A stretch of DNA of 64,000 nt from Pyrenula massariospora (Eukaryota; Ascomycota; Eurotiomycetes; Pyrenulales; Pyrenulaceae): the NCBI GenBank assembly GCA_021030905.1, contig JAGFMI010000002.1, positions 372,001-436,000 of the forward strand, written 5' to 3'. Below, in pieces: positions 10,669 to 22,936 of this stretch. Each line of letters opens with the position of its first letter. Within the stretch, counting starts at the first letter, position 1. Under the pieces are notes generated by a model, which was given only the letters and a program-made list of their open reading frames with translations, was not told the origin of the DNA and searched no databases. The position numbers and the translations under genes are program-made.

Positions 10669-13600
10669 ATGGATCGCCCGAAGACCTTGTTTCTATTTGG
10701 CGACCAGACCTTCGACGTGACACCGCATCTCCGCCAGCTGTTGGATGCCAGCAACAACAACGTCGATCTGAAGAGCTTTCTCGAAAGCGCCTATGATGCC
10801 CTACGCAACCATATTTTCCAGCTTCCTCAATATGAGCGTGACGGACTGCCAAGATTTACCAGCATCGAGGATGTGCTCCTTTGGAAGAAGTTCAAGGAAA
10901 GCAGCTGCTGCGTGCCATTGCATATGGCGATTACATGCATCTACCAGCTGGGGTCCTTCATCATTTGGTAGGCTTACTTGCCATGGAATATCTAGTCGAG
11001 CTTAGCCTGCTGACCAATCGATGAAGTCGAACAGGAAAGGAATATCCCAATTCTGAAAATGCTTGCGTTCTCGGCCTTTGCACAGGCGCGCTGGTCGCCG
11101 CTACAGTCAGCTACAGCCGAAGCCTCTCGGAGCTGACCCACAGGGCAGTTGATGCTGTTGTAATCGCATTTCGTCTTGGTGTGTGTGTCTCCAAAATGAA
11201 GGCACGTTTCATTTCTCCAGATGAAATATCACGCCCATGGTCCATGATGGTAGCTGGACCCTCTGCTTCCAAAGCGCTACGCAAATTTTGCGAAGAAAGC
11301 AACCTACCGGTAACGGGACAGCCATTTGTCAGCGTATACACTCCTAGCGGCTTGGCTGTGAGTGGTCCACCGAGCAAACTCGACAACCTTGTTTCGTCAG
11401 TACATTTCCGAAAGCTGAAGAACAAGGCCAAAGCCGTGTATGCTCCATACCATGCACCGCATCTTTATTCCTCGGTAGATGTCGAGACAATTCTCTCTCC
11501 ATTTAAGCATGAAAGCAAAGCAGATCTGCTCAACAGTATACCCATGGTATCAAGCATGGGAAACTGGATTGAAAGAACATCCTTCAAAGACCTTATGACG
11601 GTGGCGCTAGAGAGCATCTTGCTCCACCCTATCCGCTGGTCTGATATTCTTCAAGGTTTGCTGACCGATACGGGACGCTTATGGGACACCAAAAATTGGG
11701 TTGTCGAGTCATTTGGATCTCAAGCTGACAGGCTCATCTATTCAGCGCTAAAGCCATCGGATAGTGTTGATCGGTCATCATCACCTCGACATTCGCCTGA
11801 GAGAAGTTTATCTAAGCCAGAGTGCAATCCTGAATGCAGCACCCAAGCTCGACCCAAAATTGCCATCATCGGTATGTCCGGAAGATTTCCAGGTGGAGCA
11901 AATGATAACCAGGCATTTTGGGACTTACTTCGAGAGGGTCTTGACGTCCATGAGGAGGTCCCACCTCTACATTGGTCCAAAGCACACGTTGATCCGACGG
12001 GAACTCGCAAGAACACCAGTGTAACGCCCTTTGGCTGTTGGCTAAGCGATCCTGCTGCGTTCGATGCCCGCTTCTTTAACATATCACCACGCGAGGCGCC
12101 TCAGATTGACCCCGCGCAGAGGATCGCTCTGATGACAGCGTACGAGGCGTTAGAACAGGCCGGGATCGTGCCAGATAGAACACCCTCAACAAGGAGAGAT
12201 CGGGTTGGCGTCTTCTACGGTGTTACGAGCAATGATTGGATGGAAACCAACAGTGCGCAGAAAATCGATACATATTTTATACCAGGCGGCAACAGGGCCT
12301 TTATTCCAGGCCGGATTAACTATTTCTTTAAATTCAGTGGACCCAGCTACGCGGTTGACACGGCTTGCTCTTCTAGCCTTTCAGCTATTCATATAGCTGT
12401 CAACTCCCTCTGGCAACATGATACAGATATGGCTATCGCGGGCGGTAGTAACGTACTCACAAACCCGGATTTTACTGCCGGGCTGGACCGCGGTCATTTT
12501 CTATCCCGTACTGGTAACTGCAAAACGTTTGATGACTCAGCTGATGGATACTGCCGGGGTGAGGGTGTTGGGACTGTAATACTCAAACGACTCGAAGACG
12601 CTGTTATAGACAATGATCCTATCTTAGGGGTGATTCTCGGTGCGTATACGAATCACTCCGCTGAAGCTGAGAGTATTACGCGGCCTCACACCGGAGCTCA
12701 GCGAGCCATATTCTCCAAAATTCTCAACGCGAGTGCCGTGGATGCCAGCAGCGTGGGATACGTCGAGATGCACGGTACAGGAACCCAAGCTGGCGACGCG
12801 ACCGAGATGGCCAGCGTTCTCGATGTTTTTGCGCCTCAGGGGGAAGTCTCCCGTCAAGATCCTGTCTTTCTAGGCTCAGCTAAATCTAACATCGGGCATG
12901 GTGAAGCGGCTTCTGGTGTATCGAGTTTGATCAAGGTATTGTTGATGATGAAGAACCAGCTGATTCCGCCGCATGTCGGTATCAAAACCAAAATCAATCA
13001 CAAGTTCCCTACTGACCTGGAAGAGAGAAACGTTCACATTGCGGCGAAGGCTATTCCATGGCATGCCACGACCCAAAAGCCCAGACGCGCTTTTGTGAAC
13101 AATTTCTCAGCTGCAGGTGGAAACTCAGCGCTCTTGCTGGAAGAAGCCCCATTGTCCAAATCTGACGATCCTCAAGGTCAAGCCGCCGCTGCTGCGAACC
13201 TCGTTGCTGTCTCTGCAAAGACAGCTACCTCTCTTCAGGGCAATCTCTTCTCACTGAAGGGTTATCTGCTGAACGGGTTACTGCAGAATAACGAGGAGGC
13301 CGTTTCGGTCGGTCAACTTTCGTATACGACAACCGCTCGGCGAATTCACAACCCTCATCGTGTGATGCTGATCGGATCCTCAGTCGACGATCTCCTTGCG
13401 CAAATCGAAGTTGCTCTTCGCGATCAAACAGGCGTGGCGAGGCCCAAGAGTAAAATGCCCAAGATCGTCTTCGCCTTTACCGGGCAAGGCGCACAGTTTC
13501 CTGGCATGGGCCGACAATTGATGAGCATATTTGCTCTCTTCCGCACCGAGCTTCGTCAGCTCGATCATATTTCTTGCAGTCTTGGTTTTCCCTCCATCAT

Positions 13601-16600
13601 GCCCGTATACACGGCTAAAGAGGATCAATCTCTTGACGACTTTCCTCCATTGCAAGTCCAGCTCGCCAGCGTCTGCATGCAGATTGCACTAGCGAGGCTC
13701 TGGGCTTCTTGGAATATAGCACCCAGCGCTGTCGTCGGACACAGCTTGGGAGAGTATGCAGCGCTGAACGTCGCCGGCGTCTTGTCTGATTCGGACACCA
13801 TATATCTCGTTGGCACGCGAGCTCGGCTGCTCCAAGATCTTTGCACTCGTGGAACACACTCAATGTTAGTTGTTCGCGCTTCGGCTCAAATTATAACTGC
13901 TACTTTGAAACACACTCCACCTCAAATCGCCTGCATGAACTCGCCGATCGAAACGGTTCTTGCTGGTCCGGACGATGACATTTTAGCAGCAAGTAAGGTT
14001 CTTGGTGATGCTGACATCAAAACAACTAAGCTCAAAGTTCCATACGCGTTCCACTCATCTCAAGTTGACCCAATCCTAGCACCATTTGAGAGAGCTGCTA
14101 CTTCCGTGCGATACCTGTCGCCAAGATGCCCAGTTCTATGCCCATTAGATGGAAGCATCGTAACCGCCAGTGGAAATTTTGGGCCAGCGTACCTCGTTCG
14201 CCACTGCCGTGAGCCCGTGAATCTGCTTCAAGCTCTACAAGCAGCGCGTCAAGAAGGTATCATGCCGGAGCAAGGTATTCTGCTCGAAGTTGGCCCACAC
14301 CCTGCCGTGTCAGGTATGGTTAGAGCGACTCTGGGCCCAAAAACGGCGGTCGTGTCGGCACTAAACCGCAAATCAAGTCGGGATGTGCTCGCCGACGCTT
14401 TGAAAGTGATCTACGAAGCTGGTGGCGATATCGCATGGACGACCTACCATGAGGACTTTAAAGCTTCGCAGAAGACGCTTACTGGATTGCCAGCGTACAG
14501 TTGGGACTTGAAGCCGTACTGGCTTCAATATGTGAATGATTGGTCCCTCCGGAAAGGGGATGCACCCCTCTTGATTAACCACTCCGCAATGGAGGAGAAG
14601 ACAATGAAGCTTGAAAGTACCACCATTCATCGTGTCGTCGAGTCATCCAAGTCTGTAGGTGACACTAAGGAGCACCTTGTCGTTGAGGCGGACATAGCAC
14701 GGCTGGATCTGAACCCGCTCGTCCAGGGGCACATGGTTGATGATATTCCGCTGTGCACGCCTTCTGTCTATGCCGACATGGCACTTACGGTGGGTAAATA
14801 CCTTCTTAACTGCCGGCAAGATTCTGCACCACAGGTCAAGACCTTGCAAGTCAGCGTGTCCGATATGAACATCATCAAAGCACTCATTGCGAGATCGCAA
14901 GGGCCACAGGCACTACAGGCCCACACCGAGGTAGACTGGACCAAGAACGAAGCAACCATGAAATTTGTCAGTTTTGACAGCAAGAACAAACTGCAAGAAC
15001 ATGCCAATTGTGTTCTGCGCTTCACGGACCCTTTGGCCCTCCTCACAAAGCTTCAGAGTGAATCATCTTCGGTCAAGGCCCGCATGCAGAGCCTCCGCCA
15101 GGGCATCGCGAAGGAGACTGCCGCACGATTCAACCGGCCAATGGTCTACCGTATGATCCGTCCGCTCGCTCAGTTCCACGATGATTACCGCGCCATCGAC
15201 GAAGTAGTGCTTGATAGCAATACCCTTGAAGCTTCAGCGTCTGTCAGTTTCGGAGGAATCAAGAAGGGCGGCGAGTTTGCGCTGCATCCTGCTATCATTG
15301 ATGCGTTTACGCAGTCCTGTGGTTTCACTATGAACTGTAATGATCGTACTGATCTGGACAATGAGGTCTTCATGAACCATGGCTGGGGCAACTTCCAAGC
15401 GTTCGGAGAGGTGCATTTTGATCGGCCATATACATCATATACACGCATGTTTGAGGGCAAGGATAAGCTCTGGCATGGGGATGTGGTGATCTATGATGGG
15501 GAAACGATTGTTGCTGCTTTTGAGAAGATCGCGATCCAATGTGTCCCACGACGAGTGCTTCGCGTGATCCTTTCTCTGGAGAAAGGTGCCAAGTCTAACA
15601 AGAAGGTTCCTGCTCCGGTTCCGATTTCACCTACTTCCGCCAAGATAGTTAAGACAGTCAAACCGGTCGAGGCTCAGATCAAGGTTCAAAGTCCGACGGT
15701 CACGACACTACAAGGACCTCCGCTAGGTTCCTCCAAGGTCTTAACAGCCCTGAAGATTATTTCAGAAGAGAGTGAAGTCGACCTGAATCAGCTTACAGAC
15801 AGTAGTGCCTTTGCTGATCTCGGCATCGATTCATTGCTTGGTCTAACAATAACGGCACGCTTTAGGGAAGAACTCGAGTTGGACCTCGAGGTCGATAGCA
15901 TCTTCATCACCTACCCAACTATCGGTGAACTAAAGGCCCATATCGAGCCTGCTGGAATCCCTGCTAATACAACAACCGAAATACATCAAACATCGCCACC
16001 TATTCTTACCAAGGCCCTAGGTCCCGTAGTCAAGGCAGAAAGAGAGGCAGAGGCAACAGCGAATGTAAATGAGATCCCTACGAGCAGCAACCAACACGGT
16101 CAAGTTGACTTCAAACGTGCTCTGAACATTGTCTCGGAGGAAAGCGGTATCGCACTGGAAGACCTCACTGACGACACATGCTTCAGCGATACTGGTGTCG
16201 ACTCGCTCCTATCGCTCGTGATTGTAAGCCGCTTCCGCGAAGAGCTGGAAATAGACATTCCCATGGATTCCCTCTTTGTTGATTACGAGACCGTCGCCGA
16301 CCTCAGATCCTTCTTCCTTGGCAACTTCTCTTTCTCGTCGTCCGAGTCAGAGGGTTCAGCAGATTATCAAAGCGTCTCATCCGACCCAGTCGCCCTCGAC
16401 GAGAAGATTGGTGGCACAACTATCCAAGTACAGTCCATCAGCGTCACTCCACCAACCTCGGACGCCTCTTCAGACACCAACGACTCATACCCTACCGTAC
16501 CCCAAGCCACCTCCCTCATCCTACAAGGTAACCCCAGCACAGCCTCCAAAATTCTCTTCCTCTTCCCCGACGGCTCCGGGTCTGCTTCCTCCTACGCCGG

Positions 16601-17468
16601 AATCCCCACCCTAGCCGCCGAAACATGCGTCGTAGCCCTCAACTCCCCCTTCCTCAAGCAAGCCGACAAGCTGCGCTCTGCCCGCCTCGACGATGTCATC
16701 ATCGACGGGTACCTTGCGGAGATCCGCCGCCGCCAAAACGTCGGGCCCTATCATCTCGCTGGCTGGTCCGCGGGCGGCATTCTCGCGTACCGGGCCGCGC
16801 AGATACTGACTAACCACTATGAAAAAGTCCTCAGCCTGACACTCATAGACTCTCCGCCTCCACTCAATGGGCTCGATCGTCTCCCCCCACACTTCTACGA
16901 GTACTGCGAGAGCTTGCACTTGTTCGGCCATAAATCGTCCTCCTCGTCCTCGTCGGGAGGAAAGCCCCCTGCATGGCTGATCCCGCATTTCAACGCCACG
17001 ATCGACCTCCTCCACGAATACCGCGCGGCACCTTTACGCCCGGACAGAGCCTCGAATATCCCTTCCGTGGGCATTATTTGGGCGGAGGCGTGCATTGCTG
17101 ATAATCCACGCTTGCCGAAGTTGGCTCCGCACCCGGAAGACACGGAGGGGATGAAATTCTTGTTGGAGCGGAGGACGGATTTTGGGGCGAATGGGTGGGA
17201 GAAGTTGTTTCCGGGGCAGGTGAGGAATATCGTGCTGGGGAAGGTTGAGGGGGGGCATCACTTTTCTATGATGGTGAGTTTCTTCTCTTGTTTTTTGCTT
17301 CTGGACTTGAGCAATAAGTGGAGTTTTTGTTCTCGTGCTGGCAACGGGGTGGATTGGTTTGCGCTTCTCAACTGGTGGAAGAATATCTTGATAATTCTTA
17401 CTGACAATGAATAGCGCGAACCGTACTCTCGGAAAGTCGCGGAGTTCCTTCGGGATATTATGGCTTAG
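10669..17468 (+). CDS. non-reducing polyketide synthase SAT-KS-MAT-PT-ACP-ACP-TE
   Basis: Three exons: 10669-10967, 11027-17273, 17415-17468; 2199 aa. The SAT domain has its active Cys118 in GLCTG. The KS has Cys547 in DTACSSS, plus HGTGTQ and a downstream conserved His. MAT Ser1006 is in GHSLGEY. The PT (product template) pair is His1335 and Asp1525 (HPAIIDAF). Two ACPs carry phosphopantetheine serines 1702 (GIDSLL) and 1826 (GVDSLL). The TE/Claisen cyclase has Ser2014 in GWSAGG and a His in GGHHFSMM. All catalytic residues are intact. Domain order with tandem ACPs and a TE is that of wA/PksP-, PKS12- and CTB1-type synthases, which make YWA1/nor-rubrofusarin or nor-toralactone aromatics. Parts of the KS also recall the aflatoxin PksA. 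Product naphthopyrone-like is inference. It makes an aromatic core from malonyl-CoA in the cytosol and is divergent to its probable regulator. Confidence 0.95.
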
Positions 17469-18618
17469 TAATACGGTAGAGAGTGTGCGCAGAGATTTGC
17501 GAGATGGGTGGTATTTATATTTGGTGACAGATTGATGATGACTATGAAGGCGGCGAGGTTTATCACCTATCCTAAAATGGACAACACTAAACTTAGATAA
17601 GTCAAGATAATAGATACTGATATCAAATAGAGTACGGAGGTATATGAAAAAAGAAGTACAAGGCACTAAATTACGCCACCGCGTAAAAATCGTTTTAAAA
17701 TACACTTTAATTACAACTTTAGAGGCTTATAGGGATCTATCCCTATAGCATCCCTATAAATATCCTTTAAATTAATTGTAATTAAGTAGGGATCCCTCTA
17801 ACATCGCCGGAAACTTTAGAGCTTACTATAGGATCTTACTATCTACAAACCCGTTACTACGGTAACGAGCAAGTAAGAGCTAGTATTGATTATTTACCAC
17901 TATGCACTTCTTTTTTTACATACCTCCGTAAGTTAGACTAGACCGTGCGGAGCGAAAATCCAGAAAATTTAGGTCCACTTGCCGTCACAAAAACCACTGT
18001 TTTAAAGTAACGGAACTTAATACAATTTCTGTTGCAAGGATTATAAGTGGATCGCATGCTAGAGATGACGTACGATCCGATGATAGGCGGCCATTTTTCC
18101 GCTTCACCTCGCTACAAAGACAGTCCTCCGACCCAAAGGCTGAACATTGAAGACCACCGTCCTCACGGGGGCGTGTTGGTACCCCGAACAGCTTGTCTAT
18201 ACACTTTGGTCCATTCGAAATCCCCGTTGATTGCCAAGTGCCGTGTGTACAGAGAAGCCATTGGAATATTTCAAGAAAACCCCGTCCTAGACTGGAGAAA
18301 TCGTCGGAGCTAGATACGAAGAGAAAGCTGCTCGTTAAATCCACAGTGTGAAGCTCTCGCGCCGTTGCGCAGCATTATGCAAGCTATAACGAGTGACCAT
18401 CTACGGGCCACCACGGGCGCTCACCCGACCGCCAACGATGTGCATTGACGGCTGGACGGGCAGTGAGTACCGACTTAAATGCGTCACAGTATATGCATTG
18501 CTTAAGACCTTCAAATATGGAGGATAGATCATTGCTCCATTGCAGATGCAGTGTCTCAAGCGCTTCTGCAGATAGCCGAGGCAGCCCGACCATGCCATAC
18601 TTCATTTTGCATCTTGTG
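17469..18618. other. intergenic region between NR-PKS and prp45; AT-rich, holds a MITE
   Basis: This 1150-bp convergent gap separates the metabolite cluster from the housekeeping block. The first part (about 17570-17930) is A/T-rich and is mostly the inverted-repeat element listed at 17633-17930. No convincing coding sequence is seen in the remainder. Confidence 0.5.
17633..17930. mobile_element. MITE-like element with ~40-bp inverted repeats
   Basis: The left end TACGGAGGTATATGAAAAAA (17633) mirrors the right end, whose complement reads TACGGAGGTATGTAAAAAAA from 17930. The similarity extends about 40 bp inward with about ten mismatches, many of them A/G or C/T transitions (RIP-like decay). 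The outer TA pairs are probably the target duplication, leaving ends of CGGAGG. The interior is 298 bp in total, A/T-rich, with internal GGGAT/ATCCC hairpins and no open frame. It is typical of a non-autonomous Tc1/mariner-class element. It marks the cluster's 3' border, about 165 bp past the PKS stop. Confidence 0.75.
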
Positions 18619-20487
18619 CTACCGTTCGTTATCGTAATTCTCCATCCTCGCCTTCTTGGACCGACTGTTTGTCTCCGCTTCCTGCATGCCGTACCGCTTC
18701 GACCCCGCCCCTCCAGTGACCTCTGAGATCATGCTGTCAATGCCAAAAGGGTCGTCCCGATCCTTCTCAAATTGCACTGGACCGTCGCGAGCTTCTTGCT
18801 CAGATGCCCCTTTGAACCCTTCTTTGGCCTTCCCAAGGACTTCGAAACGATTGCCTCGCTGGATTTTGCTAGCTTCCGAAGCGGCTGTCTCTTCGTCATA
18901 CTCATCCTCTGCCTGCGCCTTGGGCCGGTAGATACTGCTAATCGCATCTTGAGCGGCGAAGAGAGGCTTGTCGTACGGCTGGTCCTCGTTGAAGCCAGAT
19001 TCGAACCCGCTCGTCTGGTTAAACAAACGCGAGTCCCACATCGACTCGGACGACTGCGTCGGTTTAGCCAAGCCCAGAGCCACCTTTTCAGAGATATCCC
19101 GATTCTGTTCTCGTGCCATCATTTGGATACGACGCTCTGTTCCCATCCTGGATTGGCGCAGCTGTCTTTCGTTCTCGCGTTGGCGCTCCTTTCTCGCGCG
19201 AATCCGCTCCCGAGCTGCCTCATCCCCGCTGTCAGACGTTGATCGGGACGAGTACGAGGCTGGACTTCGACTCCCGCTGTAGGACCGCGCTCTGGATTCG
19301 CGCCTGCTACTCGTAGCCGTTGACCGCTCCTCACGAGCTCTCTGGGCTAGCTCTCGTAGTTGATCTTCTCTCCGCTGCTTCTCCTTTTCTGCAAGACGCT
19401 GCTGCATTAGGGCCCTCTGTTTCACTTCCTCCCTCGCGTGACGGTCAGCCGTAAAGAGAGCTTCCGAAAATTGCGCAAATTTGTCGTTAATAGTCACATC
19501 TTGCAGTCCTCGCCCATCAGAGGCTAGACGCTTGTCAAGAGGAACCTAATATCTCGTCAGCATAAGCTGCTACAAGTGAGAGCTTGCCCTCTTATAGCTG
19601 TGAACGTACCGTATAGCCTTTCGGATTCTTCCAATTAGAGATCGATGGGGGTAATTTCCAGTTCTCTTGGTCTTCGGCGGTCAGTTTTCTGGGTGGTGAG
19701 TGCATCACTGGCGCTGGAGCATCCGAGTTTCCGCGAGCTAGTTGAGATTAGCAGGAAATTCCAGAATACTTTTGTTTCCGTCAAACTTACGGATCTTCTT
19801 AGCTTTGAACCGTGGGGGTTCCATGGGGTCATGCTGTCTTTCCACAATCTTCATAATACGATCATTCTTCCTGCTTGTGTCGCCCATCTGATTTGCTGGT
19901 GTATATCTCACATATGTAGGCTCGGCCCTCCTTCCGGATTTAACATTTTTCGGCTTCTGTGCTGAGACCGCACCAGAAACCAACTTATCCAATGCTTCCT
20001 TAGTCTTCGCAGTGGATGCTTCAACCGTCTGCCGATCCGGTCTCTCCAGAGACAGATCCCCCATATCAGCGCGTTGCCTTAGCGGTATCAGATCCTTGAA
20101 GGACGAATGTATTATTCTGTTCTCACTGTGACCTCGTCGAGCAATCGCATCGTATTTGACCTTGCCCTCCGCATCCACTTGTATGGCAAGAGCATTCGAC
20201 TTCGATGCTGTCCCTTTTCGTCCAATATCGAGAGGGTACTGCGCAACGGGGATCTCAGGAAAGGCACCACCGTCGCCGTAATCTTCTGCCGTCCGCGGTC
20301 GCCATCCAGCGCGTTGGCCGTATGGAGGTGGCCCAGATCGCTTTAACACAATTTGATTTTCCTGTAATACGCCTGGCCCAACAATCCGCGGCCCTTTGGG
20401 CTGCGCATGCGTGGGTATTTCTTCATGTTCGCCAGTATACTTTGGTTTCGGTAGGGACGCAAAAAGCCCGCTGCTCACAGAAGTCAT
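18619..20487 (-). CDS. prp45: pre-mRNA-processing protein Prp45 (SNW/SKIP family)
   Basis: Three exons: 20487-19791, 19737-19610, 19545-18619; 583 aa, usual for fungi. The start is MTSVSSGLFASLP; in-frame codons upstream are not conserved. SNW-domain landmarks are GPPPYGQRAGWRPRT, EDYGDGGAFPEIPVAQYPL, SFKDLIPLRQ, TYVRYTP and the SNWKNPKGYT core (the name-giving S-N-W is intact), followed by VPLDKRLASDGRGLQDV. The C-terminus is a charged Arg/Glu coiled region with an RS-like patch (about SRSPASYSSRS) and the QPYDKPLFAAQDAISSIYRP segment that binds cyclophilin/spliceosome partners in relatives. It acts in the nucleus in Prp19-associated spliceosome activation. Divergent to ubc7 with 248 bp between starts. 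Confidence 0.96.
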
Positions 20488-20735
20488 GACGGTGAAGACA
20501 AGTTGCCACGCCGCACAGCTTGCTCTGTTGGCCCGTAGAGCGTCAAGAAGGGAAACCGATGGCGTTAAATTAAAACTGCTCGCTGGGAGGCAGAGACTTG
20601 GCAAGGCTGAGGTCACCAGCCTTGGCGGAGACCACCCAATCATCATTTAGTCTCACTTGCAGAGCTTCGTACAGTCCACTTAGAGATTTACCCTTTTCTA
20701 ATAATCTCGGCTTCTTTTTAACGAGCTTGATTCCA
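20488..20735. promoter_or_regulatory. compact bidirectional promoter prp45 / ubc7
   Basis: Only 248 bp separate the two start codons, so the two housekeeping genes must share or overlap core promoters. CT-rich tracts lie before each ATG. No TATA box is evident. Confidence 0.45.
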
Positions 20736-21317
20736 ATGTCCAATACAGTTGCCCAGAAACGGCTCTTCCACGAGTACAAGACCCTCTCCACCTCTCCTCC
20801 GGACGGTATAACAGCTGGCCCTGTCAACGAAGATGACCTATTCCTCTGGGAAGCTCTTATTCAAGGCCCTGAGGGCACACCCTTTGAGGGTGGTATCTTC
20901 CCAGCGGAACTAAGATTCCCTAAAGACTATCCACTTAATCCGCCGAAAATGAAGTTCATTGGCGAGATCTGGCATCCCAACGGTAGGTTCTATCCTCCCG
21001 CACATGCTTTGGGCGGCAGCCAAATCCTCGCCTACAAAGTCGGCTAACGACTCGTAATTATAGTGTACTCGAATGGCGAAGTATGCATCTCGATCTTACA
21101 CCCTCCAGGGGACGACCCCAACCACTACGAATCGGCGTCAGAACGATGGTCACCGATCCAGAGCGTGGAGAAGATCTTGATCAGCGTGATGTCGATGCTG
21201 GCAGAGCCAAACGACGAGAGCCCGGCGAACGTGGAAGCGGCAAAAATGTGGCGGGAAAGAAGAAAGGAGTTCGAAGAGCTAGTGAGGCAGGGAGTCCGGA
21301 GGAGCTTGGGACTTTAA
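20736..21317 (+). CDS. ubc7: ubiquitin-conjugating enzyme E2 (Ubc7/UBE2G type)
   Basis: Two exons, 20736-20982 and 21064-21317, give 166 aa, the length of yeast Ubc7. The UBC fold is complete: KRLFHEYK N-terminal helix, [33 protein letters not shown], and HPN joined across the intron to [12 protein letters not shown] with the active cysteine. The acidic-loop insertion after it ([17 protein letters not shown]) is diagnostic of Ubc7/Cdc34-class E2s. The C-terminus is [13 protein letters not shown]...[12 protein letters not shown]. Likely works in ER-associated degradation with Cue1/Hrd1-type partners. The start is [10 protein letters not shown]; frames upstream are leader. Confidence 0.96.
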
Positions 21318-21481
21318 TGTTTGAATGTCTTATTGCCCCAGCGTGGCGTTTCTGAGAAGCGGAGTAAAGGACAGTCTACTATTTGCATTCAGTGGCTGAC
21401 TTGAATTCGATCCATGCATGTATTTCGCTAACTGCAGACCAATTCTAACCTTCACTACACGCATTTAAGGTGATGAAAATG

Positions 21482-22936
21482 TCATGCGAGAAGCTTATTG
21501 TAGATCGTACGCCAGGTCCAGCCCACGATTCCGCCGGCGACTCCCTCCAGCACCTCCAACTCGGCTTTAAATCCCAACATAGTCATGATCTGAAGTTTTT
21601 GAGCCAGACTCCTATGCATCTCGAGATTGGAACGCATGTCCGTGTCACGAAGCATATCTGCAGCCTTTTTTCGATCTCGCGGTGTGAGCTTCTGGAGATC
21701 ATTACTATACCCTTCCAACGGGATCTGGTCCATGTTGAGGCCAAGCAACTCGATTTCAGGTACAATGCAATCATTTTGGTGGTCGGTGAAGGCCCATGCT
21801 CCGGAATGATAAATCTTGTATATTAAGATACCGTCTGGGTTGTAGTCAAAGAGGCCGAACACTGACGGGGGCTCAGATCGATTCTGGCAAGTGATTGCAA
21901 GCATGTTTACACAGTGACGCAAGAAGGCTCTCGTTGCAAAATCGGGGTATCCTTTGCCGGTGATGATGAGGCCTTTACCGGCAGGGTGATGCTCATGGAG
22001 TTTACTATCTACCAGCAGCTTGAAGATTGCCTGAAAAATGGTAAGCAGAGAAAGAAGACCCATACATGAGTGAGGTGTCACCTCCTTCTCAACGATTAGA
22101 ATCCATTTGGCATCACCAAGCACGATACTTGAATGGTCTGCATCGATGTACGGAACAGAGTCAATGATCGAGTTACCATTAGCCAAGCGAATCATCTTAG
22201 GTCAATATTTACTTACTGCGCCGTCCACGCCTGATTCGAATTGTCGCTGAAGCTGGTGAGGAAGGCCCGCATACAAGCCTTTGGTGCCTGCTGTCTGCAC
22301 GGGGTTCAGTTATTGTGTAATAGAGGAGTTCCTTTCATTTGTTGATGATCAGCCTACCACGTTGAGTTGTTTCCTTGATACTTGGCATGTGAGTGCAATA
22401 TCGTCGACTAGAGAATCAACGACCCGGGGATTTCCATACAGGTCAGGATGTCGGTAGTACAGATCCCTTTCTCTTCTCGTTAATTATGTGGGGTGGAACG
22501 TATAGCAGCAAGAGATGTCAACAGACCTTTTCGTAACAGTCGTCCCACTTCTCATGGTGAGGAGTATGTCGCTCATGAGCCGCATAATCTGGACTACTAG
22601 ATTCAGCATAGAGCAGTCCTTCTAGCCCAGAAGCAGCATCCTACCATATCGAACATCTTGCGCTTCGCCCCTCAGTGTATATACGTATCGCATCGATATC
22701 TTTCTCCGTTCCCTTTTTGTCTCCCCCGTCTCCTCGTCTACCCGGTCAATCGTACCCGGACGCGCTCGTATCAGCGTTACTTCAGGACGTCGGGGAGGAT
22801 TTTGCATCGTGCTATCCACTAAGCACGCAATCGCATTTTCAAGATACTGTTGGGCAGATTGTGCCGAGCTTTCACTTTGGATCGTGACCTTGTTATTGAG
22901 ATCTCCTCCAACGCATGATTCAAGTGCCCGAGACAT
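21482..22936 (-). CDS. spo11: meiotic recombination protein Spo11 (Rec12, Topo VIA-like)
   Basis: Exons read as 22936-22645, 22593-22527, 22466-22358, 22294-22217, then 22195-21482; 419 aa. Exon 3 completes TTVTKRDLYYRHP with the catalytic Tyr (about residue 124) in the 5Y-CAP-like domain, followed by VVDSLVDDIALT, SRKQLNV and GTKGLYAG. The Toprim domain follows: WILIVEKE, GLIITGKGYPD and FGLFDYNPDG with the metal-binding acidic residues. The C-terminus matches the family (LTPRDRKKAADML, KAELEVLEG). It makes meiotic double-strand breaks in the nucleus. One oddity: the last join spans only 21 nt (22216-22196), which begin GTAAGT, end AG, contain an in-frame TGA and are phase-neutral. This is far below normal intron size, so this join is uncertain. 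The first intron (51 nt) is also short. Confidence 0.9.

Noticed and set aside
17034-17705. 223-codon minus-strand frame over the PKS 3' end
   Set aside because: Antisense shadow of the TE exon running into the MITE; no family match.
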